From Synergistaceae bacterium (lineage in GTDB: Bacteria; Synergistota; Synergistia; Synergistales; Thermovirgaceae), in NCBI GenBank assembly GCA_003446665.1, contig DMCT01000032.1, positions 1 to 16,631 on the forward strand: 16,631 nt of DNA, written 5' to 3'. The notes below the pieces were generated by a model. It searched no databases and was not told the DNA's origin. It saw nothing but the letters and a program-made list of their open reading frames with translations. Position numbers and translations under genes: made by a program. Positions 7,161-16,372 of this stretch are shown here, one piece after another (positions within the stretch are counted from its first letter, which is position 1; the number at the start of each line of letters is the position of its first letter).

Positions 7161-7787
7161 TCAGTGAGACCTTACGATTTCCTTTATGCGCATGAGTCTG
7201 CTAAGGTTTGCCCTTTCCTGCTCGTCCAGTTTCATAGTAATATAACCGATTGTCTCTTTAAAGGAGGGGATCAACACGTGCTCAAGAGCGTTTACCCGAC
7301 GACGTGTACGTTCGATTTCCACTGCCATCAGACGAAGTCCCTTTTCTTCAGCCGAAAGGGATATCAGCCTGGGAATGAGCCTTGAGAAACGCTCCAGGGC
7401 CACGTCAAGGCTTCCTGGAGAATTGGCGAGACCGTAGTTAAGGGCACGTCCCTCCTGCGTGGCCTTGTATTCGGGAACCAGGACGCTCATGACATTCTTG
7501 TAGGAGACTTCCAGATTGATTGACGTTCCACTTATCATAAGGGCCTGTTCCAGCATGGCTGGAAGAGTTTGCGCTCTTGCCAGAAGAAAACTCTTGTAGC
7601 ATTCCGCCAATTCGGCCTCGATTTCCTCCCGCTCTTTTTTGACCTCCTTGGCTCTTGAGAGAAAGGCCTTTATAAGTGCGTCCTGTTTGTCCTTGAGAAG
7701 CTTGTGCCCGCGCTTTGCAACGGCGTGGCGTTTCTTGAGCCTATTCAATTCCATTCTGTTGGGGTTCACGTTCATTTTCTTTGTCAT
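7161..7787 (-). CDS. ntpD: V-type ATPase subunit D (central rotor shaft)
   Basis: Subunit D is the long coiled-coil shaft that rotates inside the A3B3 head, the counterpart of F-type gamma. The 208-residue protein has the hallmark N-terminal block NPNRMELNRLKKRHAVAKRG (about 8-27), followed by HKLLKDKQDALI. Both ends are strongly helical and rich in K, E, R and L, as expected for the two strands of the shaft, and a family-like block R-x-R-x-V-N-A-L-E precedes the C-terminal helix. I chose the ATG at 7787, with GGGGAGG 6 nt upstream; the preceding TTG codon is unlikely. It is the last gene of the operon, 60 bp after ntpB, and is followed by a strong terminator. The potassium transporter gene ntpJ, found after ntpD in E. 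hirae, is absent here. Confidence 0.95.
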   Translation of the reverse strand: MTKKMNVNPNRMELNRLKKRHAVAKRGHKLLKDKQDALIKAFLSRAKEVKKEREEIEAELAECYKSFLLARAQTLPAMLEQALMISGTSINLEVSYKNVMSVLVPEYKATQEGRALNYGLANSPGSLDVALERFSRLIPRLISLSAEEKGLRLMAVEIERTRRRVNALEHVLIPSFKETIGYITMKLDEQERANLSRLMRIKEIVRSH

Positions 7788-7847
7788 CAAAGACCTCCCC
7801 GGGCGACAAACGCCGAAAAAACAGTCGTTGTTTTACTGGAAGCCCTG

Positions 7848-9266
7848 CTATTGGGGTGTTTTGGCTTCCTCAGCTGCTTCCTTTTCGGACATTCGGGGTT
7901 TCAGATATTTTTCAATATAGGCATCACGTACACGTTTGAGTTCTGACAGTGGAATGCCTTTCAACAGATCCCATCCCTTTTCCAGCGTTTCTTCGATTGA
8001 GCGGTTTTCGTATTCGCCCTGGCGAACATAGGTATCTTCGAACTCATCGGAGAAAGCGGCGAAAGCCTTATCCTCTTCGGTAAGTGCCCCTTCTCCGAGG
8101 ATCGTAGCCAGTTCCTTGGCTTCCTTTCCCCTTGCGTAAGCGGCGAAAAGCTGGTTCATGAGGTCGGCATGATCCTCGCGGGTCTTTCCTTCGCCTATCC
8201 CCTTGTCTTTAAGTCTTGACAAGGAGGGCAGCACGTCGACTGGTGGATATATGCCTTTCCTGTGTAATGTCCTGCTCAGAATAATCTGGCCTTCCGTAAT
8301 ATAGCCTGTCAAGTCTGGAATGGGGTGTGTCTTGTCGTCTTCGGGCATCGTCAAAATGGGAAACTGAGTTATGGAACCTTTCTTGCCTTTCAGGCGTCCT
8401 GCCCTCTCGTACATAGTGGCAAGGTCAGTGTACAGATATCCGGGATAGCCGCGCCGTCCCGGAACCTCTTTCCTGGCTGCGGAAATTTCCCTCAACGCCT
8501 CGCAATAATTTGTAAGGTCCGTCAAAATTACCAGGACCTGGTAATCATGCTCGAACGCGAGGTACTCAGCGCAAGTCAAGGCTAGTCGCGGCGTTGTTAT
8601 ACGTTCTATGGCAGGGTCGTCGGCCAGATTGACGAACATGACGGTTCTTTCGATCGCCCCGGTTTTCCGGAAATCTTCCATGAAAAAGGATGCCTCTTCA
8701 AAAGTGATTCCCATTGCCGCGAATACCACAGCAAAATCCTCTTTGCCTCCAAGCACTGTCGCCTGTCTTGCAACCTGTGCGGCAATCCTGTTATGGGGCA
8801 TGCCGCTTCCGGAAAAAATCGGAAGTTTCTGTCCTCTTACCATGGGATTCATCCCGTCTATTGTCGAAATACCGGTCTGTATAAATTCCGACGGGTAGTC
8901 CCTGGAATAAGGGTTGATTGGATATCCGTTGATATCCAGCATTTTGTCGGGGATTATGGAAGTTCCGCCGTCAATGGGGTCTCCCCTCCCGTTGAAAATG
9001 CGACCCAATATATCCTTGCTGACGGGTAGCCTGAGCACCTTGCCCGTAAATCTTACTTTAGTACTTGCGACATCTATTCCGGATGTGCCTTCGAAGATCT
9101 GTACAAGAGCCCGGTCCGTAGAGATCTCAAGGACCCTTCCACGGCGTTTTTCCCCGTCTGCAAGCTCGATTTCAACCAGTTCGTCGTACCTGACACCTTC
9201 AACTTTCTCAACTACTATCAATGGACCGGAAAGGTCCGTTATGGTTCTGTACTCTCTAGGCAACAT
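7848..9266 (-). CDS. ntpB: V-type ATPase subunit B (non-catalytic)
   Basis: Subunit B alternates with subunit A in the A3B3 hexamer and supplies the arginine finger. From the ATG at 9266 it has 472 residues. The N-terminal beta-barrel begins around [14 protein letters not shown]. At the position of the P-loop it has SGSGMPHNR (152-160), lacking GKT, which is the standard mark of a B rather than an A subunit. The block [17 protein letters not shown] carries the probable arginine finger. A short acidic tail follows YIEKYLKP. The reading frame overlaps the end of ntpA by 11 bp, with GGGGAG about 8 nt before the ATG; a GTG one codon earlier is possible. No defects are seen. Confidence 0.97.
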   Translation of the reverse strand: MLPREYRTITDLSGPLIVVEKVEGVRYDELVEIELADGEKRRGRVLEISTDRALVQIFEGTSGIDVASTKVRFTGKVLRLPVSKDILGRIFNGRGDPIDGGTSIIPDKMLDINGYPINPYSRDYPSEFIQTGISTIDGMNPMVRGQKLPIFSGSGMPHNRIAAQVARQATVLGGKEDFAVVFAAMGITFEEASFFMEDFRKTGAIERTVMFVNLADDPAIERITTPRLALTCAEYLAFEHDYQVLVILTDLTNYCEALREISAARKEVPGRRGYPGYLYTDLATMYERAGRLKGKKGSITQFPILTMPEDDKTHPIPDLTGYITEGQIILSRTLHRKGIYPPVDVLPSLSRLKDKGIGEGKTREDHADLMNQLFAAYARGKEAKELATILGEGALTEEDKAFAAFSDEFEDTYVRQGEYENRSIEETLEKGWDLLKGIPLSELKRVRDAYIEKYLKPRMSEKEAAEEAKTPQ

Positions 9267-11043
9267 CACCGATGCTCCCCTCGGGCAGTAGTTTGTTAAC
9301 CTGCTGTTTCATTTCGGGTTCAAGGGCGTCGATGCTTTCCAGATCGCCTTCGCTGAGGTAGCGCATTCGAGCTATCTTTTCCCTGACCTCAAGCCTAAGA
9401 ATGTCGTTTAGCATCGCTCCCCTTTTGAGGGCATCCATGCATAAATCGTGAAAAACCATGATGGTACGTAGCATTTTTGTCTGTTTATCCATGGAAGCGT
9501 AGGTATCTACTTCATGAAAGGCATTCTGGTGCAGGAAGTCCTCCCGTATAGATTTTGCGGTTTCAAGTATCATCCGCTCTTCCTTCGAAAGTGCGTCGAT
9601 CCCTACAAGCCTTACAATCTCCCGGAGGCGGTCTTCTTCTTCAAGAATTCCCATCGCTCGGGTTCTCGTCACGCTCCACTCACCGTCGTATATGTTATCC
9701 CAATATTCGTTAAGGTTCTCCGTATAAAGCGAGTAACTCTGAAGCCAGTCGATTGCGGGGAAATGCCTTTGATAGGCGAGGTTTGCGTCGAGTCCCCAGA
9801 AGACTTTAGTTACTCGGAGTGTATTCTGACTTACCGGTTCCGAAAGGTCTCCTCCCGGGGGAGATACGGCACCTATGGCGCTTACGGAACCTTCTCTCTC
9901 GTCGTTACCGAGGCAAATAGCCCTTCCTGCTCTTTCATAGAATGAAGCGAGCCTTGTGCCGAGGTAGGCCGGATAACCTTCCTCGCCGGGCATTTCCTCC
10001 AGACGCCCCGAAATTTCGCGCAGCGCCTCTGCCCAGCGACTCGTCGAGTCTGCCATAAGTGCTACGGAGTAACCCATGTCCCTGTAGTATTCGGCCATGG
10101 TGATTCCGGTGTATATACTGGCTTCTCTGGCCGCGACGGGCATGTTAGAGGTGTTTGCGATCAGTACCGTTCTTTTCATGAGAGGATGACCGGAACGGGG
10201 ATCTTCCAGCTCGGGGAATTCAAGCAACACATCGGTCATTTCGTTCCCACGTTCTCCACATCCTACGTAAACTACGATTTCCGCGTCGGCCCACTTGGCC
10301 AGCTGGTGCTGTATAACCGTCTTGCCCGATCCAAACGGCCCCGGGACACAGGCTGCTCCGCCCCGCGTCATTGGGAAGAAGGTATCGATTACTCTCTGCC
10401 CTGTAGTCAACGGGACGTTTGGAGGCAGACGACGCGAAACGGGCCTTGGAGCCCTTACAGGCCATCTCTGCATCATACTGACTTCTACTTCAACGTCCCC
10501 GTCTTCGATTAAAGCAATCGTTTCCTCTACAGTAAATTCGCCGGATTTGATTTCCTTAAGCGTCCCCTTGACGTTTGGTGGAACCATTATTCTGTGTTCC
10601 ACCAGTACCGTCTCCTGTACCGTGCCTAGAATGTCGCCGCCAGAAACTTTTGCCCCCTTTTCAAGCCTGGGCTCGAATTCCCATTTCTTTTTTCTATCCA
10701 GCGCAGGAACGTCAATGCCGCGCGAGATGAAGGGGCTTTCGGCAGCCTTTTCTATGAGGTTCAAAGGCCTTTGCACTCCGTCGAAAAACTGTTCGATGAG
10801 ACCGGGCCCAAGTTCGACGCTTAGCGGAGCTCCTGTTCCAATTACCGGCTCCCCTGGTAATAGGCCGGATGTTTCCTCATAAACCTGTATCGAGGCTGTG
10901 TCACCCTTGAGTTCGATCACTTCACCCACCAGCCCTATTTCTCCGACTCGTACAACATCATACATGGAGGCCCCACCCATACCTTTTGCAACTACCAGAG
11001 GACCTGAAATTTTTAAAATTGTTCCTTTAATGTTTTTAACCAT
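9256..11043 (-). CDS. ntpA: V-type ATPase catalytic subunit A
   Basis: Subunit A hydrolyses or makes ATP at the head of the rotary enzyme. From the ATG at 11043 it has 595 residues, normal for the family. The N-terminal barrel is followed by the A-specific bulge insertion (about 110-195), absent from F-type beta. The P-loop GPFGSGKT is at about 235-242, and GCGERGNE carries the catalytic glutamate near residue 264. [20 protein letters not shown] and the PPGGDLSEP block are also typical. AGGTGG lies about 5 nt upstream of the chosen ATG; in-frame GTGs two and three codons earlier overlap that ribosome site and are less likely. ntpG ends 51 bp upstream, and ntpB starts inside the last codons. 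Confidence 0.98.
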   Translation of the reverse strand: MVKNIKGTILKISGPLVVAKGMGGASMYDVVRVGEIGLVGEVIELKGDTASIQVYEETSGLLPGEPVIGTGAPLSVELGPGLIEQFFDGVQRPLNLIEKAAESPFISRGIDVPALDRKKKWEFEPRLEKGAKVSGGDILGTVQETVLVEHRIMVPPNVKGTLKEIKSGEFTVEETIALIEDGDVEVEVSMMQRWPVRAPRPVSRRLPPNVPLTTGQRVIDTFFPMTRGGAACVPGPFGSGKTVIQHQLAKWADAEIVVYVGCGERGNEMTDVLLEFPELEDPRSGHPLMKRTVLIANTSNMPVAAREASIYTGITMAEYYRDMGYSVALMADSTSRWAEALREISGRLEEMPGEEGYPAYLGTRLASFYERAGRAICLGNDEREGSVSAIGAVSPPGGDLSEPVSQNTLRVTKVFWGLDANLAYQRHFPAIDWLQSYSLYTENLNEYWDNIYDGEWSVTRTRAMGILEEEDRLREIVRLVGIDALSKEERMILETAKSIREDFLHQNAFHEVDTYASMDKQTKMLRTIMVFHDLCMDALKRGAMLNDILRLEVREKIARMRYLSEGDLESIDALEPEMKQQVNKLLPEGSIGDVA

Positions 11044-11094
11044 GGCCACCACCTGTTGAGTTCCTGAATTTGTAGTCCTTTACGTCGTTTTCCC

Positions 11095-11436
11095 TTATTC
11101 CACCGAAAATATATCCATTCCGACTGCACGTTCCACGCTTGCGCGGATCGATTCCACTCCGATCCCTGTAGAGCCTTGCACACCTGGTACCGGAAGAATG
11201 CTCACAGGGTAACTTTCATTCAGTTCCCTTATGAACTCTTGTTGAGTCTCGTACAACCTGTCCACCATAAAAACTACGGCGTATCGTTCCTGCAATAACT
11301 GTTTCAAGAGGTTGCGAAGTTGTTCTTCCTCCCCTTGCTCCATGAAAAACGGGTCAATGCCCACAGCCTGAAAAGGCAGTATGCTTTCGTAATCCCCAAC
11401 CGCCGCCATCTTCAGCTTACCGGGATTACTGGACAT
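11095..11436 (-). CDS. ntpG: V-type ATPase subunit F (NtpG, central stalk)
   Basis: Subunit F is a small Rossmann-like protein that binds the D shaft and stimulates ATP hydrolysis. This 113-residue protein shows the expected core: MAAVGDYESILPFQAVGID near the N-terminus, YAVVFMVDRLYE in the middle, and PVSILPVPG, the usual hydrophobic strand plus P-G turn, before a C-terminal helix starting near residue 90. The ATG at 11436 has AAGGAGG about 10 nt upstream, inside the end of ntpC, with an 11-bp overlap between the genes. The symbol follows E. hirae naming, in which ntpG encodes subunit F. Position between ntpC and ntpA supports the call. Confidence 0.92.
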   Translation of the reverse strand: MSSNPGKLKMAAVGDYESILPFQAVGIDPFFMEQGEEEQLRNLLKQLLQERYAVVFMVDRLYETQQEFIRELNESYPVSILPVPGVQGSTGIGVESIRASVERAVGMDIFSVE

Positions 11437-12439
11437 TTCTGAGAAGCCTCCTTAGTGATTCCTTGTCCACTCCATTGGCAATTCCGACGAGAATTATCCG
11501 CACGTTCTTACTTTCGATTTCTTTGGACCACAGATAGGTCAAGATGTTTTCCGGAGCGAAAGTACTGTACCTGTAAGGTCTCAGAACACCCGTAATATAG
11601 TCGTCCAGTGCTTTTTCAATATCACTGACAAGGTCGTCGACATTCCCTGTTTCGGGCACTCCTTCGAAAACCCTTGACACGTCCGCAAAACCTAGGATCC
11701 GATTCCATCCCTCAATGGGTTCTGACAGGAGAGAAAGAACCTTCTCTTTTGAAATCCACCCACCATCGTGCAGGAACTCTATTGCCCGGCCTGCGTCCAT
11801 ACCTGTTCGTCTCAGGCGTAGGATATTTCGTACATTTTCGGAATCGATTTTTGCGCGCGCCCAGGCTTCCACGCCCTTGTACCCCACTTTTTGGACAAGC
11901 TGACGCATTGCAAGAAATAAATGAGAATCCAGTAGCGTCTCTACGGAGAGAATGTCATGAGTCTGTTCCCAGAGCATCAGACTTTCGGGAACTGCACGAT
12001 GCAGGCCGAAGGGCAAAAGACGATAATCCTCGCTTTCTACCGCTAGAATGAGGTCGTCGACGGGAACGTTTCCCAACTTTGTCAGTAGGTCCGTTCTTTT
12101 CTTTGAGCCCCTTTGTTTCAGTATTTGCCCCTTGATAAGCACCTTTACGTTATGGATATCGTAGGGTAGTCTGCATAATTGGGACAATTCCTTATCAGGC
12201 GTAAAGTGATCTACTTCGTCATAGGCTTCCTGCAACTCCATGGAAATGGCATATTCAAAATTCTGGGTGCCCTTATCATCGGAAAGCCACTTCGCGTAAT
12301 GAGTCTCGCCAAGAGTTTTTATTGCGTCTTTAAAATCATCGCTTTCGAGTAGCCTTTGAAATAAGGATTTGCCCAGTATACGTAACTCCATGGCTCGCAG
12401 TCTCGAAACCGCATAGCCGTATCCTGTTTCTAGGGTCAT
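11426..12439 (-). CDS. ntpC: V-type ATPase subunit C (rotor socket, AC39/d family)
   Basis: Subunit C is a funnel-shaped helical protein that couples the D/F shaft to the c-ring. The 337-residue protein is entirely soluble in character and has the normal family length. It opens with YGYAVSRLRAMELRIL, the usual start of AC39-type proteins, and contains LCRLPYDIHNVKVLIKGQIL and DSENVRNILRLRRTGMD, matching the family pattern D-x-x-N-x-x-x-L-x-R. The C-terminal part has the block PENILTYLWSKEIESKNVRIIL, typical of the family (the PxxxLxYLxxKExExxNLRxI pattern). GGAGG lies about 10 nt upstream of the ATG. It begins 21 bp after ntpE and overlaps ntpG by 11 bp. Confidence 0.94.
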   Translation of the reverse strand: MTLETGYGYAVSRLRAMELRILGKSLFQRLLESDDFKDAIKTLGETHYAKWLSDDKGTQNFEYAISMELQEAYDEVDHFTPDKELSQLCRLPYDIHNVKVLIKGQILKQRGSKKRTDLLTKLGNVPVDDLILAVESEDYRLLPFGLHRAVPESLMLWEQTHDILSVETLLDSHLFLAMRQLVQKVGYKGVEAWARAKIDSENVRNILRLRRTGMDAGRAIEFLHDGGWISKEKVLSLLSEPIEGWNRILGFADVSRVFEGVPETGNVDDLVSDIEKALDDYITGVLRPYRYSTFAPENILTYLWSKEIESKNVRIILVGIANGVDKESLRRLLRNVQ

Positions 12440-12460
12440 TTACCGAGATCCTCCAGTTTT

Positions 12461-13042
12461 CTAATCGGAAAAGAGGCTTTTGACAATTTCCGCCTCAAGC
12501 TCCTCGCGAAGGTTGTCGAGCAAAACACCAAAGGTACAGTTTATGTCTACGTCTCCCACGCGATAGATGAATCCACCCTTTGCGGGCAAGGATTCTTTTG
12601 AAAGTTCAATGTCTGTTTTGTTTTCCTCGTTGAACTTCTTGAGCCATTCTTTTGTTATCAACTTCTCTTCCTTGCCTGGGATCACTGTCCCTTTACCTTC
12701 ACTTGAAGCCTTCTTGAGAAGTTTCTTGATGAATTGCTCGTATTCGGAATCTTCCATCTTCTGGAATTTCTCTAAAACTGAATCGAAAACCTGGTCTATA
12801 AGTTTCCTCCGCGCTCCCAGTTTCATTTTCTGAACGTCAAGGCGTGCAACGATTTTCCTTCTCTCAAATATTTCGGGTTTTTCTTTTTCAAGTTTTCGGT
12901 CGTATTCTTCTTGTGTTTTCTTTATTTCCTCTTGAGCCTTTTCTCGGATTTCCTTGGCCTGTTTTTCGGCCTTTTCGAGTATTTTATCAGCCTCGTTCTT
13001 CGCGTCTGTTTCTATCCTTTTTTTTATGTCAGCTAAAGCCAT
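12461..13042 (-). CDS. ntpE: V-type ATPase subunit E (peripheral stalk)
   Basis: Subunit E forms the peripheral stalk with subunit H/G and holds the head against rotation. The protein has 193 residues, the usual size. Residues 1-70 or so form a highly charged coiled coil (K, E, Q and A rich), followed by a globular C-terminal domain with KGGFIYRVGDVDINCTFGVL, matching the GG(F/V)x(L/V)xxxDGxIxxxxTF pattern of the family, and an ending helix of the L-R-x-x-L-E-x-E-I type. The ATG at 13042 has GGGGAG about 10 nt upstream. The gene starts 26 bp after ntpK, and ntpC begins 21 bp after its stop. The N-terminal repeats have low complexity, so identity rests on the C-terminal block and operon position. 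Confidence 0.93.
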   Translation of the reverse strand: MALADIKKRIETDAKNEADKILEKAEKQAKEIREKAQEEIKKTQEEYDRKLEKEKPEIFERRKIVARLDVQKMKLGARRKLIDQVFDSVLEKFQKMEDSEYEQFIKKLLKKASSEGKGTVIPGKEEKLITKEWLKKFNEENKTDIELSKESLPAKGGFIYRVGDVDINCTFGVLLDNLREELEAEIVKSLFSD

Positions 13043-13068
13043 GCCTGCAACACTCCCCGCTGCCTGGC

Positions 13069-13635
<567 letters not shown>

Positions 13636-15660
13636 TTATCGCGTATTTTCGGCCTCAGCCGTTTGTACCTGTACATATTTCGTGTCATAAGCAAGAGGTT
13701 CGAAGGCTCTCCCTCCGCCACTGTAGAATTTGCTGAAAAATTCCACATACTGGAGACGCAGGGAATGTATGAACGCGCCGAGGGTATTTACTGCGATGCT
13801 GAACACGTGGCCGCCCAGAAAAACGAGGACGGCCAGAACCACCCCTATAAAGGGGATACCGATCACAAGACCTGTAAGCGTATTGATGATCATCGCAACG
13901 GCAGATGTTGCAAGTCCGAGAGCAAGAAGCCTGCTGTAACTCAGTATGTCGCCTAGGTAAGATGTAATATTGTAAAGACTCAGGATACCCGAAAGAACCT
14001 TGCTTACGATTCCCGATTTTTCCCTTCCCTGGGTAGTTACGAGAAGTACGACACCCAAAAGTGACAAGACCTTTCCTGCAAATCCCGCTACCTGCCCAAG
14101 AAATCCCGCAGAAAAACCGCCAAAAATCAACAGTCCTGTTATGAGCGCAATCCATCCTCCCTGGTCACCGAAGGCCGCAATATAGTTGCCTTTACGGAGA
14201 TTTTCCCACATGGCGAGGAAAAGACCGAAAATCACTTGTATCACGCCAAGGGCCAGGGAAATTCCAAGGAAATTCAGCGGGTTTTCCATAGGTTGAAGCA
14301 GCACGACGCTGTTTTTTAAACTTCTCAAAAAAGCCAATGACCCGAAAGCGTCTATCATGTTCCCTAGCCAGCTCCCGGTAATTGCGCCAAAAAATATGGT
14401 CGAAACCGAGCCGAGAAACAGGAGGTTGAAGAAGTTTCTCTTGTCTCCGGTAATCTTGTACCGTGAGAAAAGCCACAGGATGAGCATGGAGAGAACTAGC
14501 CCGTATCCTCCGTCGCCAAGACACATCCCCAGAAAGACAAACATGAAGGGTGCCATGGGCACCGTCGGGTCCATTCCTCCATAGGAAGGAAGTCCGTAAA
14601 GCCGTGTAAGCGGTTCGAAAGGAAGAGCCCATTTCGGATTTTCGAGCATTGTGGGAGGGTCGTCCCCCGCTGCTGGGTCAGGGTCTTCCAGAGCCACCTC
14701 TATCAAGTCTTCGTAACGTTTCAGGGTATTTTTGAAGATCTCCAGGGCATTTTCCGGAACCCAAAGCTTTATTATAGATACTTTGCGGGTTGTCTGGCCT
14801 TGAAGGAGAGCGTCGTAACGCTTGCGAAGTATCTCATGGTAATCGAAAAGACGCTGAATTGTCGGAACCCACTGTGCGGACAATCCTTTTGCAAGTTCTT
14901 TCAGGTTCGTTTCTTCCTCAAGAAGCTTTTTCCGTTCTTCCGCGAGCAGTTTTTTTGCATCTTCCACGGTCCCCTCAAGGTCTTTCGGAAAATCTACACG
15001 CGATAGAGTGACCGAAGAAGCGGCCTCAACCACATCTGAGGACACGGACTTATCGAAAATCATGACGACCGGAACCTGCACAGCCTTTTCGCCGGTGAAA
15101 CCAAAGAAAAGCTCCCCCCGGTCACCAGAGGCATCCTCAAAAGCCGATTTCAGTTTTTCAGTCTGTTCTGTTGGAACATTTCCGAAAATAGAGGTTATGT
15201 TTTTAGTACCCTGAGAAATGAGCGACAAATCATAGGGAAATCCTTCCAGTGTTTCCAGTATGGACTGTTTTGCATCAAGATAGGACAGAGTAGCTCTCAA
15301 TTCCACGAGCCTGCGTTCAATCTTCCTGGCTTGTTCGGCAATCTCGTTGATGTCGGTTTTTTTTAAAAGATCTTCCAGTTCCTTCAAAGTAACCGGTGGT
15401 TTATCGGAAAGAAGCCTTTCCAAAACACCACGGCTATCCTCATAGTAGGGCTCAAAAAACCGAAGAAGGAACCTGGCATCCGCGGATCTATCCTCGATCT
15501 CCTTCGTCTTGCGAGCTATCTGTTCCTTTCTCGGGTCAGAGCCCTGCTGTTCCAGAGACAGGACTTCACAGTTTGAGAGTCTTTGAAGTTCTGTAACTAT
15601 GTCTTCGGTTACCGTTTGGTGAGCGTAAACCGTCGCCTTCTTAACTTTCAGGACCGCCAT
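13636..15660 (-). CDS. ntpI: V-type ATPase subunit I (membrane stator, a-subunit homologue)
   Basis: Subunit I forms the ion half-channels next to the c-ring and anchors the peripheral stalks. The 674-residue protein has the expected two parts: a soluble N-terminal half (about 1-350) with charged helical stretches, then a membrane half with about seven or eight hydrophobic segments starting near MAPFMFVFLGMCLGDGGYG. SYLGDILSYSRLLALGLAT contains the conserved arginine (about R577) facing the c-ring, and HSLRLQYVEFFSKFYSGGG near the C-terminus carries the second conserved arginine and glutamate (about R635 and E640). The ATG at 15660 has GAGGTGG about 9 nt upstream and overlaps the end of ntpF by 20 bp. 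No frame damage is seen. Confidence 0.96.
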   Translation of the reverse strand: MAVLKVKKATVYAHQTVTEDIVTELQRLSNCEVLSLEQQGSDPRKEQIARKTKEIEDRSADARFLLRFFEPYYEDSRGVLERLLSDKPPVTLKELEDLLKKTDINEIAEQARKIERRLVELRATLSYLDAKQSILETLEGFPYDLSLISQGTKNITSIFGNVPTEQTEKLKSAFEDASGDRGELFFGFTGEKAVQVPVVMIFDKSVSSDVVEAASSVTLSRVDFPKDLEGTVEDAKKLLAEERKKLLEEETNLKELAKGLSAQWVPTIQRLFDYHEILRKRYDALLQGQTTRKVSIIKLWVPENALEIFKNTLKRYEDLIEVALEDPDPAAGDDPPTMLENPKWALPFEPLTRLYGLPSYGGMDPTVPMAPFMFVFLGMCLGDGGYGLVLSMLILWLFSRYKITGDKRNFFNLLFLGSVSTIFFGAITGSWLGNMIDAFGSLAFLRSLKNSVVLLQPMENPLNFLGISLALGVIQVIFGLFLAMWENLRKGNYIAAFGDQGGWIALITGLLIFGGFSAGFLGQVAGFAGKVLSLLGVVLLVTTQGREKSGIVSKVLSGILSLYNITSYLGDILSYSRLLALGLATSAVAMIINTLTGLVIGIPFIGVVLAVLVFLGGHVFSIAVNTLGAFIHSLRLQYVEFFSKFYSGGGRAFEPLAYDTKYVQVQTAEAENTR

Positions 15661-15973
15661 ACCTGTTTACCACCTCTTTTGCAACCCAGTCTGCCACATC
15701 GTTTATCCTATCCTGAAAGCGACGTACCATCTCCTCCGCTTCCTTTTCTCCCTTGGAAACGATACTTTCAGCCTCATCGGCTGCCTCTTTTTCCAGCTTT
15801 TCCAGAGTCTCCCGGTATTTACGGTGCATTTTTTGCTTCGATGTTTTCAGAGAGTTCTCTGCCTCCGCTCTGGCTTCTGCTAACATTTGAGAGGCACGTG
15901 ATTTGGCATCCTGGATTATTGACTCGGCTTCTTCTTCAGACTGCCGTATTTCTTCAGCAAGATCTTTTGCCAT
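15641..15973 (-). CDS. ntpF: V-type ATPase subunit H/G (NtpF, peripheral stalk)
   Basis: This is a small coiled-coil protein that pairs with subunit E in the peripheral stalk. Its 110 residues are almost all heptad-like and rich in A, E, K, R and Q. The N-terminal AEEIRQSEEEAESIIQDAK and the following A-R-A-E-A-E run match the family style. The C-terminal part, DVADWVAKEVVNRYGG, is less charged and probably contacts the head. It is the first gene of the operon. The ATG at 15973 has a strong ribosome site AAGGAGGTG with 5 nt spacing, and a near-consensus promoter lies about 65 bp upstream. Sequence alone is low-complexity; identity rests on size, coiled coil and place before ntpI, as in E. hirae. 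Confidence 0.88.
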   Translation of the reverse strand: MAKDLAEEIRQSEEEAESIIQDAKSRASQMLAEARAEAENSLKTSKQKMHRKYRETLEKLEKEAADEAESIVSKGEKEAEEMVRRFQDRINDVADWVAKEVVNRYGGPES

Positions 15974-15999
15974 CAGGGCACCTCCTTTCGGCGATGTCT

Positions 16000-16014
16000 A
16001 CCGTAACCTACGGT
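16000..16014 (-). promoter_or_regulatory. Small hairpin in the ntp operon 5' leader
   Basis: On the minus strand ACCGTA and TACGGT form a perfect 6-bp stem with a 3-nt loop. It lies between the predicted transcription start (near 16031) and the ribosome site of ntpF, about 13 nt before that site. It could stabilise the mRNA 5' end or act in translation control; there is no T run, so it is not a terminator. Confidence 0.45.
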
Positions 16015-16037
16015 GCTGTATCCAAAAAACCTTGGTC

Positions 16038-16066
16038 ATTCTAATACCGCCCTAAAATTGTGTCAA
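16038..16066 (-). promoter_or_regulatory. Sigma-70-type promoter of the V-ATPase operon
   Basis: A perfect -35 box TTGACA (16066-16061) and a -10 box TAGAAT (16043-16038, five of six matches) are separated by exactly 17 bp. Upstream of the -35 box is an A/T-rich stretch (about 16067-16105, with runs of A and T) that could act as an UP element. The predicted start is near 16031, giving a leader of about 58 nt before ntpF. Confidence 0.85.
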
Positions 16067-16153
16067 TTTTAACAATATTTGCGAAGTTATATTTTTTTGC
16101 AAAAACGAGAAATCAGGTCGAATTGTCCTTTCTTAGTCGGGGCCGAAATAAGT

Positions 16154-16165
16154 AGAGGTACCTCT
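16154..16165. repeat. Palindrome AGAGGTACCTCT
   Basis: This perfect 12-bp palindrome is extended on both sides by AATA and TATT after a 3-base interruption, giving an imperfect inverted repeat from about 16147 to 16169. It lies between the tRNA 3' end and the ATPase promoter, about 90 bp upstream of the -35 box. It may be a regulator site or part of tRNA transcript termination; nothing in the sequence decides between these. Confidence 0.4.
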
Positions 16166-16199
16166 TATTGTTTCAAGATACCAGAAAAGAATAAAAAAA

Positions 16200-16275
16200 T
16201 GGAGCGGACAACGGGATTCGAACCCGCGACCCTCGGCTTGGGAAGCCGATGCTCTACCGGCTGAGCTATGTCCGC
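16200..16275 (-). tRNA. tRNA-Gly (anticodon CCC)
   Basis: The minus strand folds as a full cloverleaf. The acceptor stem is GCGGACA with TGTCCGC. The D arm is GCTC/GAGC with loop AGCCGGTA. The anticodon stem TCGGC/GCCGA carries the loop TTCCCAA, so the anticodon is CCC and reads GGG glycine codons. The T arm is GCGGG/CCCGT with loop TTCGAAT. The discriminator base is T and the CCA end is encoded in the DNA (16202-16200). Seven Ts follow directly (16199-16193), so the transcript may end just after the tRNA. Confidence 0.97.
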
Positions 16276-16288
16276 CCTCAAGTCGGAC

Positions 16289-16294
16289 ATTATA
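16289..16294 (-). promoter_or_regulatory. -10 box of a possible tRNA-Gly promoter
   Basis: A perfect TATAAT lies 13 bp upstream of the mature tRNA 5' end, so a start near 16282 would give a leader of about 6 nt. No convincing -35 box is found at 16-18 bp; TTGCAA occurs at 20 bp. The tRNA may be transcribed from here, from the upstream methyltransferase gene, or both. Confidence 0.5.
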
Positions 16295-16372
16295 ATATCT
16301 GTCCAAGACCAAATTTGCAAGTTTTCTTACCGTTGCCTCTTGTTATTTATGGACAAAAGACGCAGATATACG

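Noticed and set aside
7788..7847. Possible internal terminator between ntpB and ntpD (small GGCG/CGCC hairpin and a TTTTTT run)
   Set aside because: The T run precedes the hairpin in the transcription direction and the stem is only 4 bp.
16079..16264. Plus-strand open frame ending in RTTGFEPATLGLGSRCSTG
   Set aside because: The C-terminal part is the antisense translation of the tRNA-Gly gene, a well-known annotation artefact peptide. No ribosome site or other support.
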